This document shows, piece after piece, positions 1 through 9,117 of a stretch of DNA of 64,000 nt. Within the stretch, counting starts at the first letter, position 1. The number at the start of each line of letters is the position of its first letter. The DNA lies in the NCBI GenBank assembly GCA_905221605.1, contig CAJNDS010002487.1, forward strand, positions 201,702 to 265,701. The letters are read 5' to 3'. Made by a program: the position numbers and the translations under genes. Under the pieces are notes generated by a model. The model was not told the DNA's origin. It did not search any database and worked only from the letters and a program-made list of their open reading frames with translations. Source of the DNA: Symbiodinium natans. Its lineage: Eukaryota; Sar; Dinophyceae; Suessiales; Symbiodiniaceae.

Positions 1-109
1 CCCTAAACCCTGAGTTTGAACTTTTTCGGCCCTTATAGGCCCTTGTAGGGCCGCAGACCGCAGAGGATCAATCTGCAGACCCTGAGGCCCTCTTGGCAGC
101 GGAGTCAGG

Positions 110-360
110 AGGTTTAGGGTTTAGGGTTTAGGGTTTAGGGTTTAGGGTTTAGGGTTTAGTTTGGGGTTTGGGGTTTGGGGTTTAAGGGTTAGGGGTTTGG
201 GGTTAGGGGTTAGGGGTTAGGGGTTAGGGGTTAGGGGTTAGGGGTTAGGGGTTAGGGGTTAGGGGTTAGGGGTTAGGGGTTAGGGGTTAGGGGTTAGGGG
301 TCAGGGGTCAGGGTTTGGGATTTAGGGTTTGGGTGTAGGGTTTAGGGTTTAGGGTTAGGG
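110..360 (+). repeat. TTTAGGG array with homogenised TTAGGGG block
   Basis: Begins as perfect TTTAGGG heptamers, then about 17 copies of the variant TTAGGGG (around 183-300), then back to TTTAGGG. The clean variant block shows local amplification of a mutated unit. The last TTTAG touches the exon candidate at 366. Confidence 0.95.
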
Positions 361-365
361 TTTAG

Positions 366-512
366 CAGATGTAGGGCGTCGCTTCACCCTGATGTTCCAA
401 CCACGAGCAAATGCCCTCTCAAGCAACCTGAGCCACCCCAACAAGGACGCCAGCCTCAACACGAAGCTCCACGCAAGAACAACCGAGGCTGTCGCTAGAA
501 ATCCTCTGAAAG
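366..512 (+). CDS. candidate exon, function unknown
   Basis: The open frame runs from the final TTTAG of the preceding array to an AG|GTATTG donor-like site. It contains RRFTLMFQPRANALSSN and ends in TEAVARNPLK. If real, the telomere-type array itself ends the upstream intron. No family recognised. An ATG lies at 392, but the frame is open before it, so an internal exon fits better than a start. Confidence 0.3.
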
Positions 513-710
513 GTATTGCTGGAAAAAGGCCCTCTCAAACCCACTCAAACCCAAGAAGGGACCATAGACAAAAGGCCACCTAAGAAAACTGTTTGGTTAC
601 TCCAGCTCAGCCAATGCGGGCCGCAGGCGTAGCCTCCCACTTGTTAAAAGCCCTGACAACGCCCGCGGAGGCTTTGGGGGTGTCCGGAGCTGCTTGCATC
701 TGCTTGCATA

Positions 711-787
711 AGGGTTTAGAGGGTTTAGGGTTTAGGGTTTAGGGTTTAGGGTTTAGGGTTTAGGGTTTAGGGTTTAGGGTTTAGGGT
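711..787 (+). repeat. TTTAGGG array
   Basis: About 11 heptamers, nearly per­fect. Confidence 0.95.
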
Positions 788-841
788 GTGTCAGGGAGGG
801 TGCGCGCTGGGGTGTGAAACGCCCCGGGCCGCGCGCTCGCG

Positions 842-1153
842 TTGCCCGTCAACCCACCCCGGATTTCCTTGAAGGAGGCCTTGCTGCGAGCTGGGAAAGG
901 CACGAAATCCTGCTCCCTTCTGCTGGAGGCGCCTTGTGAGCCCCTGCCTGGGAGGCCCCTGACACCCCTGCTGAGAGGCCTGGGCGGGAGGGGACCTGGG
1001 AGGCCCACCCAAACTGGCCTAAAAAGCGCAACCGGCCTGCCTGAACCCCTGGCTGGCCTGCTCCAGGAATCCAGTCACCGGCGCCCCGAGGCGAAGGGTC
1101 AGGCTTTGGGGTTATGCTTTGCTAAAGGTGGTTTGGGCACGGCCATCCCTTAG
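842..1153 (+). CDS. weak ORF in island 788-1315
   Basis: A 103-codon ATG frame in a GC-rich island with several competing open frames on both strands. Pro/Gly/Leu-rich, no recognisable domain. Listed because it is the longest frame in the island; it may well be non-coding. Confidence 0.12.
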   Translation: MPVNPPRISLKEALLRAGKGTKSCSLLLEAPCEPLPGRPLTPLLRGLGGRGPGRPTQTGLKSATGLPEPLAGLLQESSHRRPEAKGQALGLCFAKGGLGTAIP

Positions 1154-1315
1154 CCGAGTACTGACGTTGTCGTAAGGAAGGCCGATGTCCGTTGGCCTGT
1201 CCAGGACAGACGGCGAGGCTTAACCCTCACCTTTCCGTTTCTCTTTTCGCTTGGGCGCTCGGGCTGTAAGGCGCTCGTTCGGGGTCTGTCGCTCGACGGA
1301 AGCGACCCCTCACTT

Positions 1316-1503
1316 AGTTTAGGGTTTAGGGTTTAGGGTTTAGGGTTTAGGGTTTAGGGTTTAGGGTTTAGGGTTTAGGGTTTAGGGTTTAGGGTTTAGG
1401 GTCTAGGGTTTAGGGTTTAGGGTTTAGGGTTTAGGGTTTAGGGTTTAGGGTTTAGGGTTTAGGGTTTAGGGTTTAGGGTTTAGGGTTTAGGGTATAGGGT
1501 TGG
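1316..1503 (+). repeat. TTTAGGG array
   Basis: About 26 heptamers with rare substitutions. Confidence 0.95.
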
Positions 1504-1638
1504 GGTCTCTGGAGCTGCTTGCATAAGGGGGCTCCAGCTCAGAGAAGCCAACTAAGGGGGTGTGGGAAGCTGAGGGTTGATTGCCTCAGGGTTCTATACG
1601 GAGTTGGGGGGGTGTAGGGCCTATAGGGCTATGAGGGC

Positions 1639-1678
1639 TTAACCCTAAACCCTAAACCCTAAACCCTAAACCCCTTAG
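1639..1678 (-). repeat. short CCCTAAA array
   Basis: Four to five heptamers, ending CCCCTTAG directly before the exon candidate at 1679. Confidence 0.9.
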
Positions 1679-1763
1679 GGCATCTTCCAAAAATCGCCCA
1701 CATGGCCATGCACATGATCACTGCCTGGAATGGGGCTTGCCTTGCAGCGAAGGCTACTCCAAA
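1679..1763 (+). CDS. candidate exon upstream of element M2a
   Basis: Open from a CCTTAG acceptor-like site to a CAAA|GTTCATGG donor-like site that lies in the left TIR of M2a. One frame reads KIAHMAMHMITAWNGACLAA. A second frame is also open, so the phase is unresolved. No family recognised. Confidence 0.22.
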
Positions 1764-1929
1764 GTTCATGGGTAGTTACAAGTGGGGCATTAGAAGTAGG
1801 GCAACTGTAGCTATAACTGGTTACAACCTGCTTTAGGGAACTTACAACCCTTGCGAAAAGCTATAGAATATGTGGTAGTCTCCTTTCGCATTATGGCCCT
1901 ACTAATAACTACAAAATGAACCTCCAAGT
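1755..1929. mobile_element. TIR element family M2, copy a
   Basis: Left end has GTTCATGGGTAGTTAC; right end has AACTAC...ATGAACCTCCAAG. These match the family ends ACTTGGAGGTTCATGG and its reverse complement. It is the longest M2 copy, with a diverged centre. No coding capacity, so non-autonomous. It sits between two exon candidates. Confidence 0.7.
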
Positions 1930-2002
1930 CGTCGAAGGGGCGTTGGCGCTCCCGGAGTGCCCAGGAGCTGATGCTTCCGACTCTTTCGGAGGCTTTTCTA
2001 GA
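1929..2002 (+). CDS. candidate exon squeezed between M2a and M5a
   Basis: Begins right after CCTCCAAG of M2a and runs into TTTGCTTAAGAACC of the M5 element. Two frames are open; one reads SRSAQELMLPTLSEAFLEF, the other VEGALALPECPGADASDSF. There is no room for ordinary intron sequence on either side, which would make both elements whole introns. Confidence 0.22.
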
Positions 2003-2271
2003 GTTTGCTTAAGAACCCCCCCAAAAAAAAAAAGCTTAATCCCCAAATTACCCTTATAAGGAAGGTTTTGTTTTAATTTTTGGGGGGTTCAACCCCCCCC
2101 CAAAAAAACAACAAGATCCCCACATTGCCCCTATAAGGAAGAATATTTTTTGGGGGAGGGTCCTTAAGCACTTCGTAGTTTAATGATAGGCAATCATCCC
2201 TATACTACCCTTACAAGGAAGATTCTTTGTGTTTTTCCTATTTTTTGAGGGGTCCTTAAGCAATTCGTAGT
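2003..2271. mobile_element. TIR element family M5, compound copy a
   Basis: Starts TTTGCTTAAGAACCCC and ends GGGGTCCTTAAGCAATTCGTAG. Inside are three partial repeats of the motif CCCTTATAAGGAAG followed by a T-rich stretch and a GGGG(T)CCTTAAG end. This looks like tandem or nested M5 copies. Confidence 0.7.
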
Positions 2272-2345
2272 GTTCGGGTCTCTCCCCGGCTGGGCCGCGC
2301 GGTCGCTGCAGCTCTCTTCCCAGGTCCACTGACACTCGGGAACCT

Positions 2346-2436
2346 CTAAACCCTAAACCCCAAACCCCAAACCCCAAACCCTAAGCCCTAAACCCTAAAC
2401 CCCAAACCCCAAACCCTAAACCCCAAACCCCAAACA
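2346..2436 (-). repeat. CCCTAAA/CCCCAAA array
   Basis: About 12 heptamers mixing CCCTAAA and CCCCAAA. Confidence 0.95.
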
Positions 2437-2463
2437 GCGCACCCTAAAACCTGAAGACCTTAG

Positions 2464-2573
2464 ACTGGAGCCTCAACACCTTCCAGGGTCTACAGGCTTG
2501 GGAGGCGGCTAAGGCTGGGGACACGGTCTGGGCGGGCGCAGCGACCTACGCACATGCAATCCTTGGGGGCTAA
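2464..2573 (+). CDS. candidate exon, function unknown
   Basis: Follows a CTTAG acceptor-like site and is open to a TAA at 2571-2573. Contains DWSLNTFQGLQAWEAA and DTVWAGAATYAHAILGG, a mixed amphipathic composition that reads like protein rather than repeat. No family recognised. The other frames are broken or repetitive. Confidence 0.3.
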
Positions 2574-2586
2574 ATGAACCCTAGAA

Positions 2587-2740
2587 GGTTTAGGGTTTGG
2601 GGCTTAGGGTTTAGGGCTTAGGGCTTGGGGTTAGGGTTTAGGGCTCAGGGTTAGGGTTCAGGGTTTAGGTTTTAGGGTTTAGGGTTTAGGGTCTATACCT
2701 TAGTAAGAATTTAAGGTTTAGGGGTTAGGGTGTTTAGGTT
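2587..2740 (+). repeat. degenerate TTTAGGG array
   Basis: Mixed TTTAGGG, CTTAGGG, TTCAGGG and TTTGGGG units. Confidence 0.9.
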
Positions 2741-4060
2741 GTCCACATTACTTTAGTCGGATGTTCGGGTATCTAAGGATTGCTCGCCTGATCCTGAATT
2801 AGACGGTCACCCGGGTCACGCACCACGTAATGCCGCTCGTTTTGGGTTTTTCGGTGCCACTTCGGATATTTGAGTGAGGGTTTGCTGAGGGGAAACACCA
2901 CTCAAAGTTTTGTCCTGGGCTTATGTTTCATTCTCTGTGTTGACTACAAACAAAAATATGTATTCACGGAATGATTGTCTCGACGGAGGCGAGAAAAAGG
3001 CAACGAGGCGAGGACAAGGAGGGGGAGTACGGGCGAGGGGAAGCGTGACATTCGGTTGAGGGGCATGGCGCAGGGCGAGAGATATCCCGCTCACGGCAAG
3101 GGAGCGAGCGGCCGCACGCGTGGACAAGGGGTTCAGAGCGCGATACTATCAGGGTGTGGACAGGGGGGGAGAGCGTGATGGCCTGTTGATGCAGGATGTG
3201 TCGCTCCGCAGGCGCTCACGCCCTCCGCATCTCCTCCTCCAGCGCCTTCCGCCCTAGGGATACTCGGTCTCTCTGCAGGCCGCTTTGGCGATGGGCACTG
3301 GGCATGTTCGGGGCGGCACGCGGCCCTTTTATTGTGAGCAACTCAGGTACTCGGCAGGACTCTCGGCTTCTGGGCCCTCGGGGACACTCGGCGGGACCCT
3401 TCGCAGGATTCTTTGCGGGCACTCGACGCGATCACAACGCGCCACTGGAAAAACCCCAACCCCCCAACGCAACCCCTGCAATGCAAGACGCTCTCCTTCA
3501 GTCTCTCGCGAGAAGCTTTGGCCAAGAAATGTAGGTCTCGAAATCCGCTGGGGATGGGCGGCTTCTCTGTCTGGGAATGGGCACTCCACGGGACACCGGG
3601 CGAGGAGGCGAGCAGAATGGAATCGAACAACCCCACACCGGCTCATGCGGAATTATGTCTTGCAGGAAACAGAAGCCGAACACAGAAAGGTAAAACTACT
3701 TGAAAATCAATAGCCCTAGCAAATTAAAAAAAAAACTGGAGGTAGCTAAATCGTACGAAAAAGAGGTGCATTCTTTGTGACATTCGGAATATGTTGTGGA
3801 CTTTGTGTAACATGTTTGCAGCTCAACTCTGGCATAAAGTCGAACAAGGATTTAAAGTTGCTCTCAACAGTGGGGGGGGGGTTGTATCTGGGTAGGCTAA
3901 AGTGTTGAAGGTTAAGGGTTAAGGCCTAAGGGCTTAACTTGAACGCATGTTTACTCGCTTCTTCCTAGGAGAACATGTGTGCAGGCCCTAACTAGCTCAA
4001 CGCGGCTGGCGTGCTCGTGACCTCTGCGAGCCAATTTTGCTCCGCGAGCGAGAGATTTTC
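2741..4060. other. array-free island without a clear gene
   Basis: Several frames of 60-140 codons overlap on both strands (e.g. 3285-3713 plus, 3329-3646 minus), so none can be chosen. The minus strand at 3216-3440 carries the degenerate tandem repeat family described at 33140-33740 (peptides such as MPAKNPAKGPAE). 3780-4060 holds only a short poly-G and nothing else I can name. Confidence 0.6.
3216..3440 (-). repeat. degenerate GCAAAGAATCC(T/C)GC repeat family
   Basis: On the minus strand, units like CCCGCAAAGAATCCTGCGAA and GTCCCGCCGAGTGTCC recur. Related units occur at 21340-21530, 24100-24200, 33140-33330 and 33560-33740. Confidence 0.5.
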
Positions 4061-4340
4061 ATGCTCGAACCCTAAACCCTATAAAAAAAAATCCTACACA
4101 GTCCGGCCTCAACAGTAAGCCACCCCCACCTCCCCCTCCCCCAGAGCCGGCGGGTACTAAAGCCCTGCGGTCAGTGAAACGAAACTCTGGGGATGGACCC
4201 TGTTGCAGCCCCCAAGGGTGGTGATTCGGGACCATTGCGTCGTTGGCAAGGTTCTCGATACCCCCCAAGGGCGGCAACACGCGTGGAGGCATAAGCCTCG
4301 TGAACTTACAAGGCGCGCGCCTTAAGACGGGAGTAATATC

Positions 4341-4436
4341 GGGGCCTTAATCAAAGGATATTGTAGTATAATTTTAAACCATAAGGGAATGCTATTAGAT
4401 ACTATTAGAACTTTTTCCGACCCCTATAGTACCATG
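4341..4436. mobile_element. TIR element family M7, partial copy a
   Basis: Right end reads CCATAAGGGA...TTTTTCCGACCCCTATAG, matching the M7 end at 59246. The left end is weak. Confidence 0.5.
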
Positions 4437-4810
4437 GCAACCGGGTGTTTCGTGGGCAGCGTTGGTAGCTGCAGCGAGCACTCTTTGCATACGCCGCCAG
4501 GTCTCACGGCCACGACCACATGTGCTCAGCCCTATCTAAATTTAATGAATTCGTAGCAAGCTGCATGTGAACAGACTGAACAGACTGAATAGACTCAACA
4601 GACTTCCGACATTGCCGCGTTCTCTGCTAGCGGTTGCACGCCGCCGCTTGTGTTCCATTCGGTATTTAGAGTGGGGCGTTCAACTGTGAGACCAAGGTTT
4701 GACGTGTAAAACCCAACCACAAGAGTCATACACCCTCGTTTTTCCTGCCCACACCCCCCCCCCCCCCTGGATGAAGTCTAAATATTTCTACCCCAAACTC
4801 AACGCCTCAC
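4437..4810. other. island without a clear gene
   Basis: Contains a short ATG frame from about 4432 (SCSEHSLHTPPGLTATTTC), a near-repeat of 'acagactgaa' around 4571-4600 and a poly-C at about 4753. Nothing firm. Confidence 0.5.
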
Positions 4811-4811
4811 T

Positions 4812-4857
4812 ACCCTAAGCCTAAACCCTAAACCCTAAACCTAAACCCTAAACCCTA
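4812..4857 (-). repeat. CCCTAAA array
   Basis: About six heptamers, two with a base missing. Confidence 0.9.
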
Positions 4858-4969
4858 GACGATAGACGTCTGCAAAGGAAACTCTGAGAGACAAAGCCGA
4901 GTGTGCATGATCTTGGCCCATCCCCGCATCCTTCCTCCTGGGTCGGCCTTTAAAAATCCCTTCAGGGTT

Positions 4970-5010
4970 GAGGGCTGAGGGCTGAGGGCTGAGGGCTGAG
5001 GGCTGAGGGC

Positions 5011-5049
<39 letters not shown>

Positions 5050-5056
5050 GACTTAG
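4970..5056 (+). repeat. variant array CTGAGGG then TTGAGGG
   Basis: Six CTGAGGG units followed by about five TTGAGGG units: two successive homogenised variants of the telomere heptamer. Confidence 0.95.
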
Positions 5057-5065
5057 GGTTTTCGC

Positions 5066-5115
5066 TGAGTGTTTAGGGCCCTAAACCCTAAACCCTAAAC
5101 CCTAAACCCTAAAAC
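5066..5115. repeat. head-to-head TTTAGGG|CCCTAAA junction
   Basis: At about 5072-5085 the sequence reads TTTAGGGCCCTAAA, an exact inversion point followed by CCCTAAA units. This is the structure expected of fused telomeric tracts. Confidence 0.9.
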
Positions 5116-5198
5116 CCACAAAGGCCAAAAGGCCAACCCAGTCTCAGGTGCCAGTCTGCGTGGGCCAAGCCCTTGGACTTGGTGTGGGGCTCCTGCCG

Positions 5199-5202
<4 letters not shown>

Positions 5203-5230
<28 letters not shown>
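5203..5230 (+). repeat. poly-G tract (about 28 G)
   Basis: An uninterrupted G run followed by TTCCCCCCC. Its length is uncertain because homopolymers are error-prone in sequencing. Confidence 0.8.
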
Positions 5231-5248
5231 TTCCCCCCCTTTCCGAAG

Positions 5249-5342
5249 GTTTAGGGTTTAGGGTTTAGGGTTTAGGGTTTAGGGTTTAGGGTTTGGGGTT
5301 TGGGGTTTAGGGTTTAGGGTTTAGGGTATAGGGTATAGGGTA
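5249..5342 (+). repeat. TTTAGGG array
   Basis: About 13 heptamers, some TTTGGGG and TATAGGG. Confidence 0.95.
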
Positions 5343-5886
5343 AAACCGAAACCGCGAAGCGGGGCCATCCCATTCCCAAAGAAGCCTGTAGGGCCATGGA
5401 TTTCCCAATGAAAGCCCAGCTGCTCACAATACTCTGGCTGGTCCTAATCTAGACCCGGGAGAAACCCAGGAATAAAAAGGGTACCCTTTTTGGTTTTGCC
5501 CCCCAAGCCTAAAAAAAGGAGCAACAAAAAGGGGGGGGGGGGGGGGGGAACTCCCGATCCTAGTAATAGCCTGTCTTTATTCCCCACTCCCACTCCCTCT
5601 CTGAGAACACGCAAAAACTTCAAACTACTTAGGGTGTAGAGTCTAGGGCTTCGGGAGCACTCGTAATGCCAATGTAGCAAGACCTCAGGAATCTTCATGC
5701 CCAAATCCCCAAGCCCCATTTCGACTCTAGACCTTCCAAAGTCTCACCGAAGCTCACATAGGAACAAAAGGCAGCCCAACTAAATAATCCAATAACACTA
5801 GTGATCATCATGCCAGCCAGCCAAACTTACAAGACCCGCCCCTCCCGCCTTTCCCCCGCCCCCACCCACGGCCCCCGCGCCCCCCG

Positions 5887-6051
5887 TCAAGCGCGCCTCC
5901 CGCGGAAGCGGTTCTCTGCAGCCTTGATCAGGTCCGAAAGGTCAGGATCTTTGGCCGCCTGGCAGAGGCTGGGGTGTGGGCCCTTATGCGCGGAGGCCTT
6001 TCCCCCGGCAAGTTCTTTATCACTTCGCGGTTGAGTTTGCTCCCGAGCCTT
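5887..6051 (-). CDS. candidate terminal exon, function unknown
   Basis: On the minus strand a CTTCTGACAG acceptor-like site is followed by exactly 54 codons and TGA. Contains KASAHKGPHPSLCQAAKDP and DLSDLIKAAENRFRGRRA, a charged amphipathic C-terminus. No family recognised. Plus-strand frames overlap it, so the strand is not certain. Confidence 0.33.
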   Translation of the reverse strand, partial: KAREQTQPRSDKELAGGKASAHKGPHPSLCQAAKDPDLSDLIKAAENRFRGRRA

Positions 6052-6081
6052 CTGTCAGAAGATACCTGCATCCGTATTCAG

Positions 6082-6126
6082 GTGGGGACGGTCGGGCTCC
6101 TTTGCGAGTCAAGTCCCCTAAAGCAG
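6082..6126 (+). CDS. candidate micro-exon before a hybrid array/M1 intron
   Basis: 45 bp in phase 0 (VGTVGLLCESSPLKQ), after a TATTCAG acceptor-like site and ending AAGCAG|GTTTTAGGG. The donor would lie in the telomere-type repeat and the acceptor in the right TIR of M1 (CCAAG at 6206-6210), joining to LRVPDWTE in phase. Confidence 0.22.
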
Positions 6127-6210
6127 GTTTTAGGGTGTAGGGTTGGGATTCTCGTACCGCCGATGAGAATCCCTATTCAGGACTGTTAGTATAAGGGGGA
6201 ACATTCCAAG
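6127..6210 (+). mobile_element. TIR element M1, left end replaced by TTTAGGG-type repeat
   Basis: The right arm CTATTCAGGACTGTTAGTAT...GGGGGAACATTCCAAG is canonical M1. The left TIR is missing; in its place is GTTTTAGGGTGTAGGGTT. Confidence 0.7.
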
Positions 6211-6235
6211 CTCAGGGTTCCCGACTGGACTGAGT
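6211..6235 (+). CDS. candidate 25-bp micro-exon
   Basis: Between the M1 right end (CCAAG) and a strong donor-like GTAAGC. Reads LRVPDWTE in the phase of the 6082-6126 candidate. Very short, so chance is possible. Confidence 0.18.
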
Positions 6236-6239
6236 GTAA

Positions 6240-6750
6240 GCCTGCTTTCTTAGGGTAGTTACATGGTCCTTTAGTATGTGAAAAGGGTCCCCTTCTGTAC
6301 CCCTTCTATACCCTATACCAACTAAGGGTTCGTACATCAGAGCCCGTTAAAAGAGGTTAGGGATCATCTTCAGGGTCCATGAACCTACCCTTAGATTCCT
6401 TTTGCAGCCCAGCAACAATTCTTATTAAAACCAACGCTCTTCTTTGCGTTGGCTGCTGCTATAAGTGAACCCCAAAAACGAAACAAAGGGGCAAAAGGGT
6501 AGCAACCTGGAAAAAACAACTCCCAAGGCGGCACCCTGCGATCTTTGAGGTTTGCAGGTTAGGGTTGAGATTCCTGCTTTGTAGCGCCGAATCATTCTAT
6601 GCTACCGCTTACCCAACCAGCGGACATCATGCACTTGGTATCAAGTCGGGCTAGGTGCATGCAAGGTATGCGTTACACACGTCATCTGCGCGTTGTGAAT
6701 GAGCTGAGCCCTTGCGTTAGTCCCTGAGAACGGCGACGCAATTCTTTCCC
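6240..6750. other. island without a clear gene
   Basis: Contains degenerate inverted stretches of 'aagggtccccttctgtaccc' type but no convincing frame. Confidence 0.5.
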
Positions 6751-6758
6751 ACCTCTAC

Positions 6759-6930
6759 ATGACAGAAACCCGAAGCCCTACACCCGAAGCATTCCTCCAT
6801 GCATGGGTATCTCCAAAAAATGGGGAGGGAGTAGCCCTTACTTACCGCCAAGAAGACGCGTCGTGCTTGCTCTCTGGGAACCCCGACAAAAAACTCAGGA
6901 ACCCTACCGGATTCTTAGGGGACCTAAACC
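6759..6930 (+). CDS. candidate coding fragment running into an array
   Basis: Open frame with MTETRSPTPEAFLHAWVSP and GVALTYRQEDASCLL, followed directly by CCCTAAA units that translate as NPKP. The natural-looking part ends at the array border. Confidence 0.25.
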
Positions 6931-7052
6931 CTAAACCCTAAACCCGAAACCCTAAACCCTAAACCCTAAACCCTAAACCCTAAACCCTAAACCCTAAACC
7001 CTAAACCCTAAACCCTAAACCCTAAACCCTAAACCCTAAACCCTAAACCCTA
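6918..7052 (-). repeat. CCCTAAA array
   Basis: About 19 heptamers, nearly perfect. Confidence 0.97.
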
Positions 7053-7094
7053 CACACCAAACCCTCCCTGCGTAGAGAGCCTGCTCTGCTAGTT

Positions 7095-7171
7095 CTTCGC
7101 GGACGCTGCGACCGGCCTGCACAGCAACAGTTCGCACGTCACAGGCGCTCGCTTTCTTTGCGATGAGTACT
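7095..7171 (+). CDS. candidate exon between arrays
   Basis: CTCTGCTAG acceptor-like site, then FFADAATGLHSNSSHVTGAR up to a TGA. Mixed composition; no family recognised. Confidence 0.25.
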
Positions 7172-7419
7172 CTTGAGAGAAACCCTAAACCCTAAACCCC
7201 AAACCCTAAACTTTCTCCAGCTGGTAAGGGCCTCTTGCATAAGATCACCAAACACACTTTGCAGCACATAACCCCTACCGAAATGAAGGCCTAGAGGCCC
7301 TAAACCCTAAGAACTCGAAGCCTACGACCTACGATTGTGTAGGATATCCTCTTCGCGTGATTGAGTTCTTTTGCTATGACTCGCTATGGCAACACAACAT
7401 CTTGCAGGCCTCTTGGGTC

Positions 7420-7511
7420 CCTGAACCCTAACCCTAAACCCCAGACCCCAAACCCTAAACCCCAAACCCTAAACCCTAAACCCTAAACCCCAAACCCTAA
7501 ACCCTAAACCC
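7420..7511 (-). repeat. CCCTAAA/CCCCAAA array
   Basis: About 13 heptamers. A three-unit block also lies at 7181-7212. Confidence 0.95.
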
Positions 7512-7633
7512 TTAGGTTTAAAGGGCATCTGTGCGGCCCTAACGGTCCACTCAGCCAGGGCCAACAGCCTCCTCCCCTTCGTTGGGCCGCTGCGTCCGCG
7601 GCGTTCGTGCCGTCACCACCTGAACCCGGTTCG

Positions 7634-7815
7634 GGGTTTAGGGTTTAGGGTTGAGGGTTTAGGGTCTTTTAAGGGTCTAGGGTTATTTGAGGGTTTTAGG
7701 GTTTAGGGTTTGGGGTTTAGGGTTTAGGGTTTAGGGTTTAGGGTTTAGGGTTTAGGGTTTAGGGTTTAGGGTTTAGGGTTTGGGGTTTGGGGTTTAGGGT
7801 TTAGGGTTCAGGGTT
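7634..7815 (+). repeat. TTTAGGG array
   Basis: About 24 heptamers with an interrupted start. Confidence 0.95.
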
Positions 7816-7875
7816 AAGCAGCTGAACCCGACCTGACTCATCAACCCCGGCCCGAAGCCCTGGAAACACTAGCCC

Positions 7876-8310
7876 CTTAACCCTGAACCCTGAACCCTGA
7901 ACCCCAAACCCCAAACCCCAAACCCTAAACCCTAAACCCTAAACCCTAGAGCCTCAACCCTAAACCCTAAACCCTAAACCTTAAACCCCCACACTTCCTG
8001 AACCCTACACTTCCTACGCCCTAAGCCCTACACTTCCAAAACCCTAAACCCTTAAACCCTAAGCCCCAAACTTTAAACCCTAACCCCTCAACCCTAAACC
8101 CTAATCCCTAAACCCTAAACCCCAAACCCTAAAACCTAAACCCCAGACCCTACACTTCCTAAACCCTACACATCCTAAACCCTCAACCCTACACTTCCTA
8201 AACCCCAAACCCTAAACCCCAAACCCTAAACCCTAGACCCTACACTTCCTAAACCCTAAACCCTAAACCCTAAACCCTAAACCCTAAACCCTAAACCCTA
8301 AACCCTAGGC
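7876..8310 (-). repeat. long CCCTAAA array with CACTTCCT interruptions
   Basis: The largest single block in the first 10 kb. CCCTAAA units are repeatedly interrupted by the same insert 'cactt­cct' (at about 7990, 8009, 8030, 8152, 8190 and 8245), giving a second-order repeat CCCTACACTTCCTAAA. Confidence 0.93.
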
Positions 8311-8405
8311 CTTCCGGGAGTCCAGGGCGGCCGGAGCCTTTCAGAGCTTTGAGTGAAGGTTGCCCCAGCCCTGTTTAGGGGGCCTGATTGTCAATGAGTC
8401 TTTGT

Positions 8406-8490
8406 AGGGTTTAGGGTTTAGGGTTTAGGGTTTAAGGTTTAGGGTTTAGGGTTCAGGGGTTTAGGGCTTCGGGTTTAGGGTTTAGGGCTT
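8406..8490 (+). repeat. TTTAGGG array
   Basis: About 11 heptamers, several degenerate. Confidence 0.93.
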
Positions 8491-8649
8491 ATTGTATCTT
8501 ATAGAATGCCTTCCATGGGTTTTATAGAGTCTGTTCCCCTCCTCCTACTAAGAACAACCCCTCAACCCCTGAGCCCAGAACCTTTGGTTGGAAGTTGGCC
8601 GCGTGCCCGCAAGAAACACCCAGAGGATGTAAAGGCAGGTTTGGGTTTT

Positions 8650-8715
8650 GGGTTTTAGGGTTTAGGGTTTAGGATTTAGGGTCTAGGATTTAGGGTTTTG
8701 GGTTTTGGGTTTAGA
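8650..8715 (+). repeat. TTTAGGG/TTTTGGG array
   Basis: About nine degenerate units. Confidence 0.9.
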
Positions 8716-8722
8716 GTTGTGC

Positions 8723-8831
8723 TGGGATGTGTCCCCTGCATACTAAGACTCCTTAGTGGGGATTAGAGTACCCCCCCCCCCCCAAGATGATCCCGATTAA
8801 GGACTGTTAGTACAAGGGGGAACATCCCAAG
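8723..8831. mobile_element. TIR element family M1, copy a
   Basis: Left GGGATGTGTCCCC...ACTAAGACTCCTTAG, right CCGATTAAGGACTGTTAGTA...GGGGGAACATCCCAAG. A complete short inverted-repeat element with a poly-C centre. Confidence 0.85.
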
Positions 8832-8980
8832 CAGTATGCAACTACGACAGATCACCTGCTGCGCTTGGGGCTGCGGAACCTCACCAAAAATCTCCTTCTA
8901 AACCAAGCCCCTGGCCCCCGACCCACTCTGCCATCAAACCCGAGACAAGCACGGCCCTCCCGTGCGCCGTCCGCATCCCC
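8832..8980 (+). CDS. candidate exon immediately after M1a
   Basis: Starts right after CCCAAG of M1a. One frame is open to the poly-C near 8977, with VCNYDRSPAALGAAEPHQKS and HSAIKPETSTALPCAVRIP. Pro/Ser-rich; no family recognised. Confidence 0.22.
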
Positions 8981-9117
8981 CCCCCCCCAATGCCCGCGCG
9001 CACCCAAGACCCGAAACCACTGCCTCGGGGAGGATGCTCTTCGGCGACTGCATCCCGACCTCGTCGGCTAGTCATGCTGGGAGCTGTGCAGGGTGAGGGA
9101 CGTTAGAAGGACAGCAG

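Noticed and set aside
1-360. The window start as a true chromosome end
   Set aside because: The array at 110-360 is no longer than internal arrays, is preceded by unique sequence, and arrays continue through all 64 kb.
3600-3660. Possible tRNA T-arm (TTCGATTCC on the minus strand)
   Set aside because: No matching acceptor stem, D-arm or anticodon arm around it.
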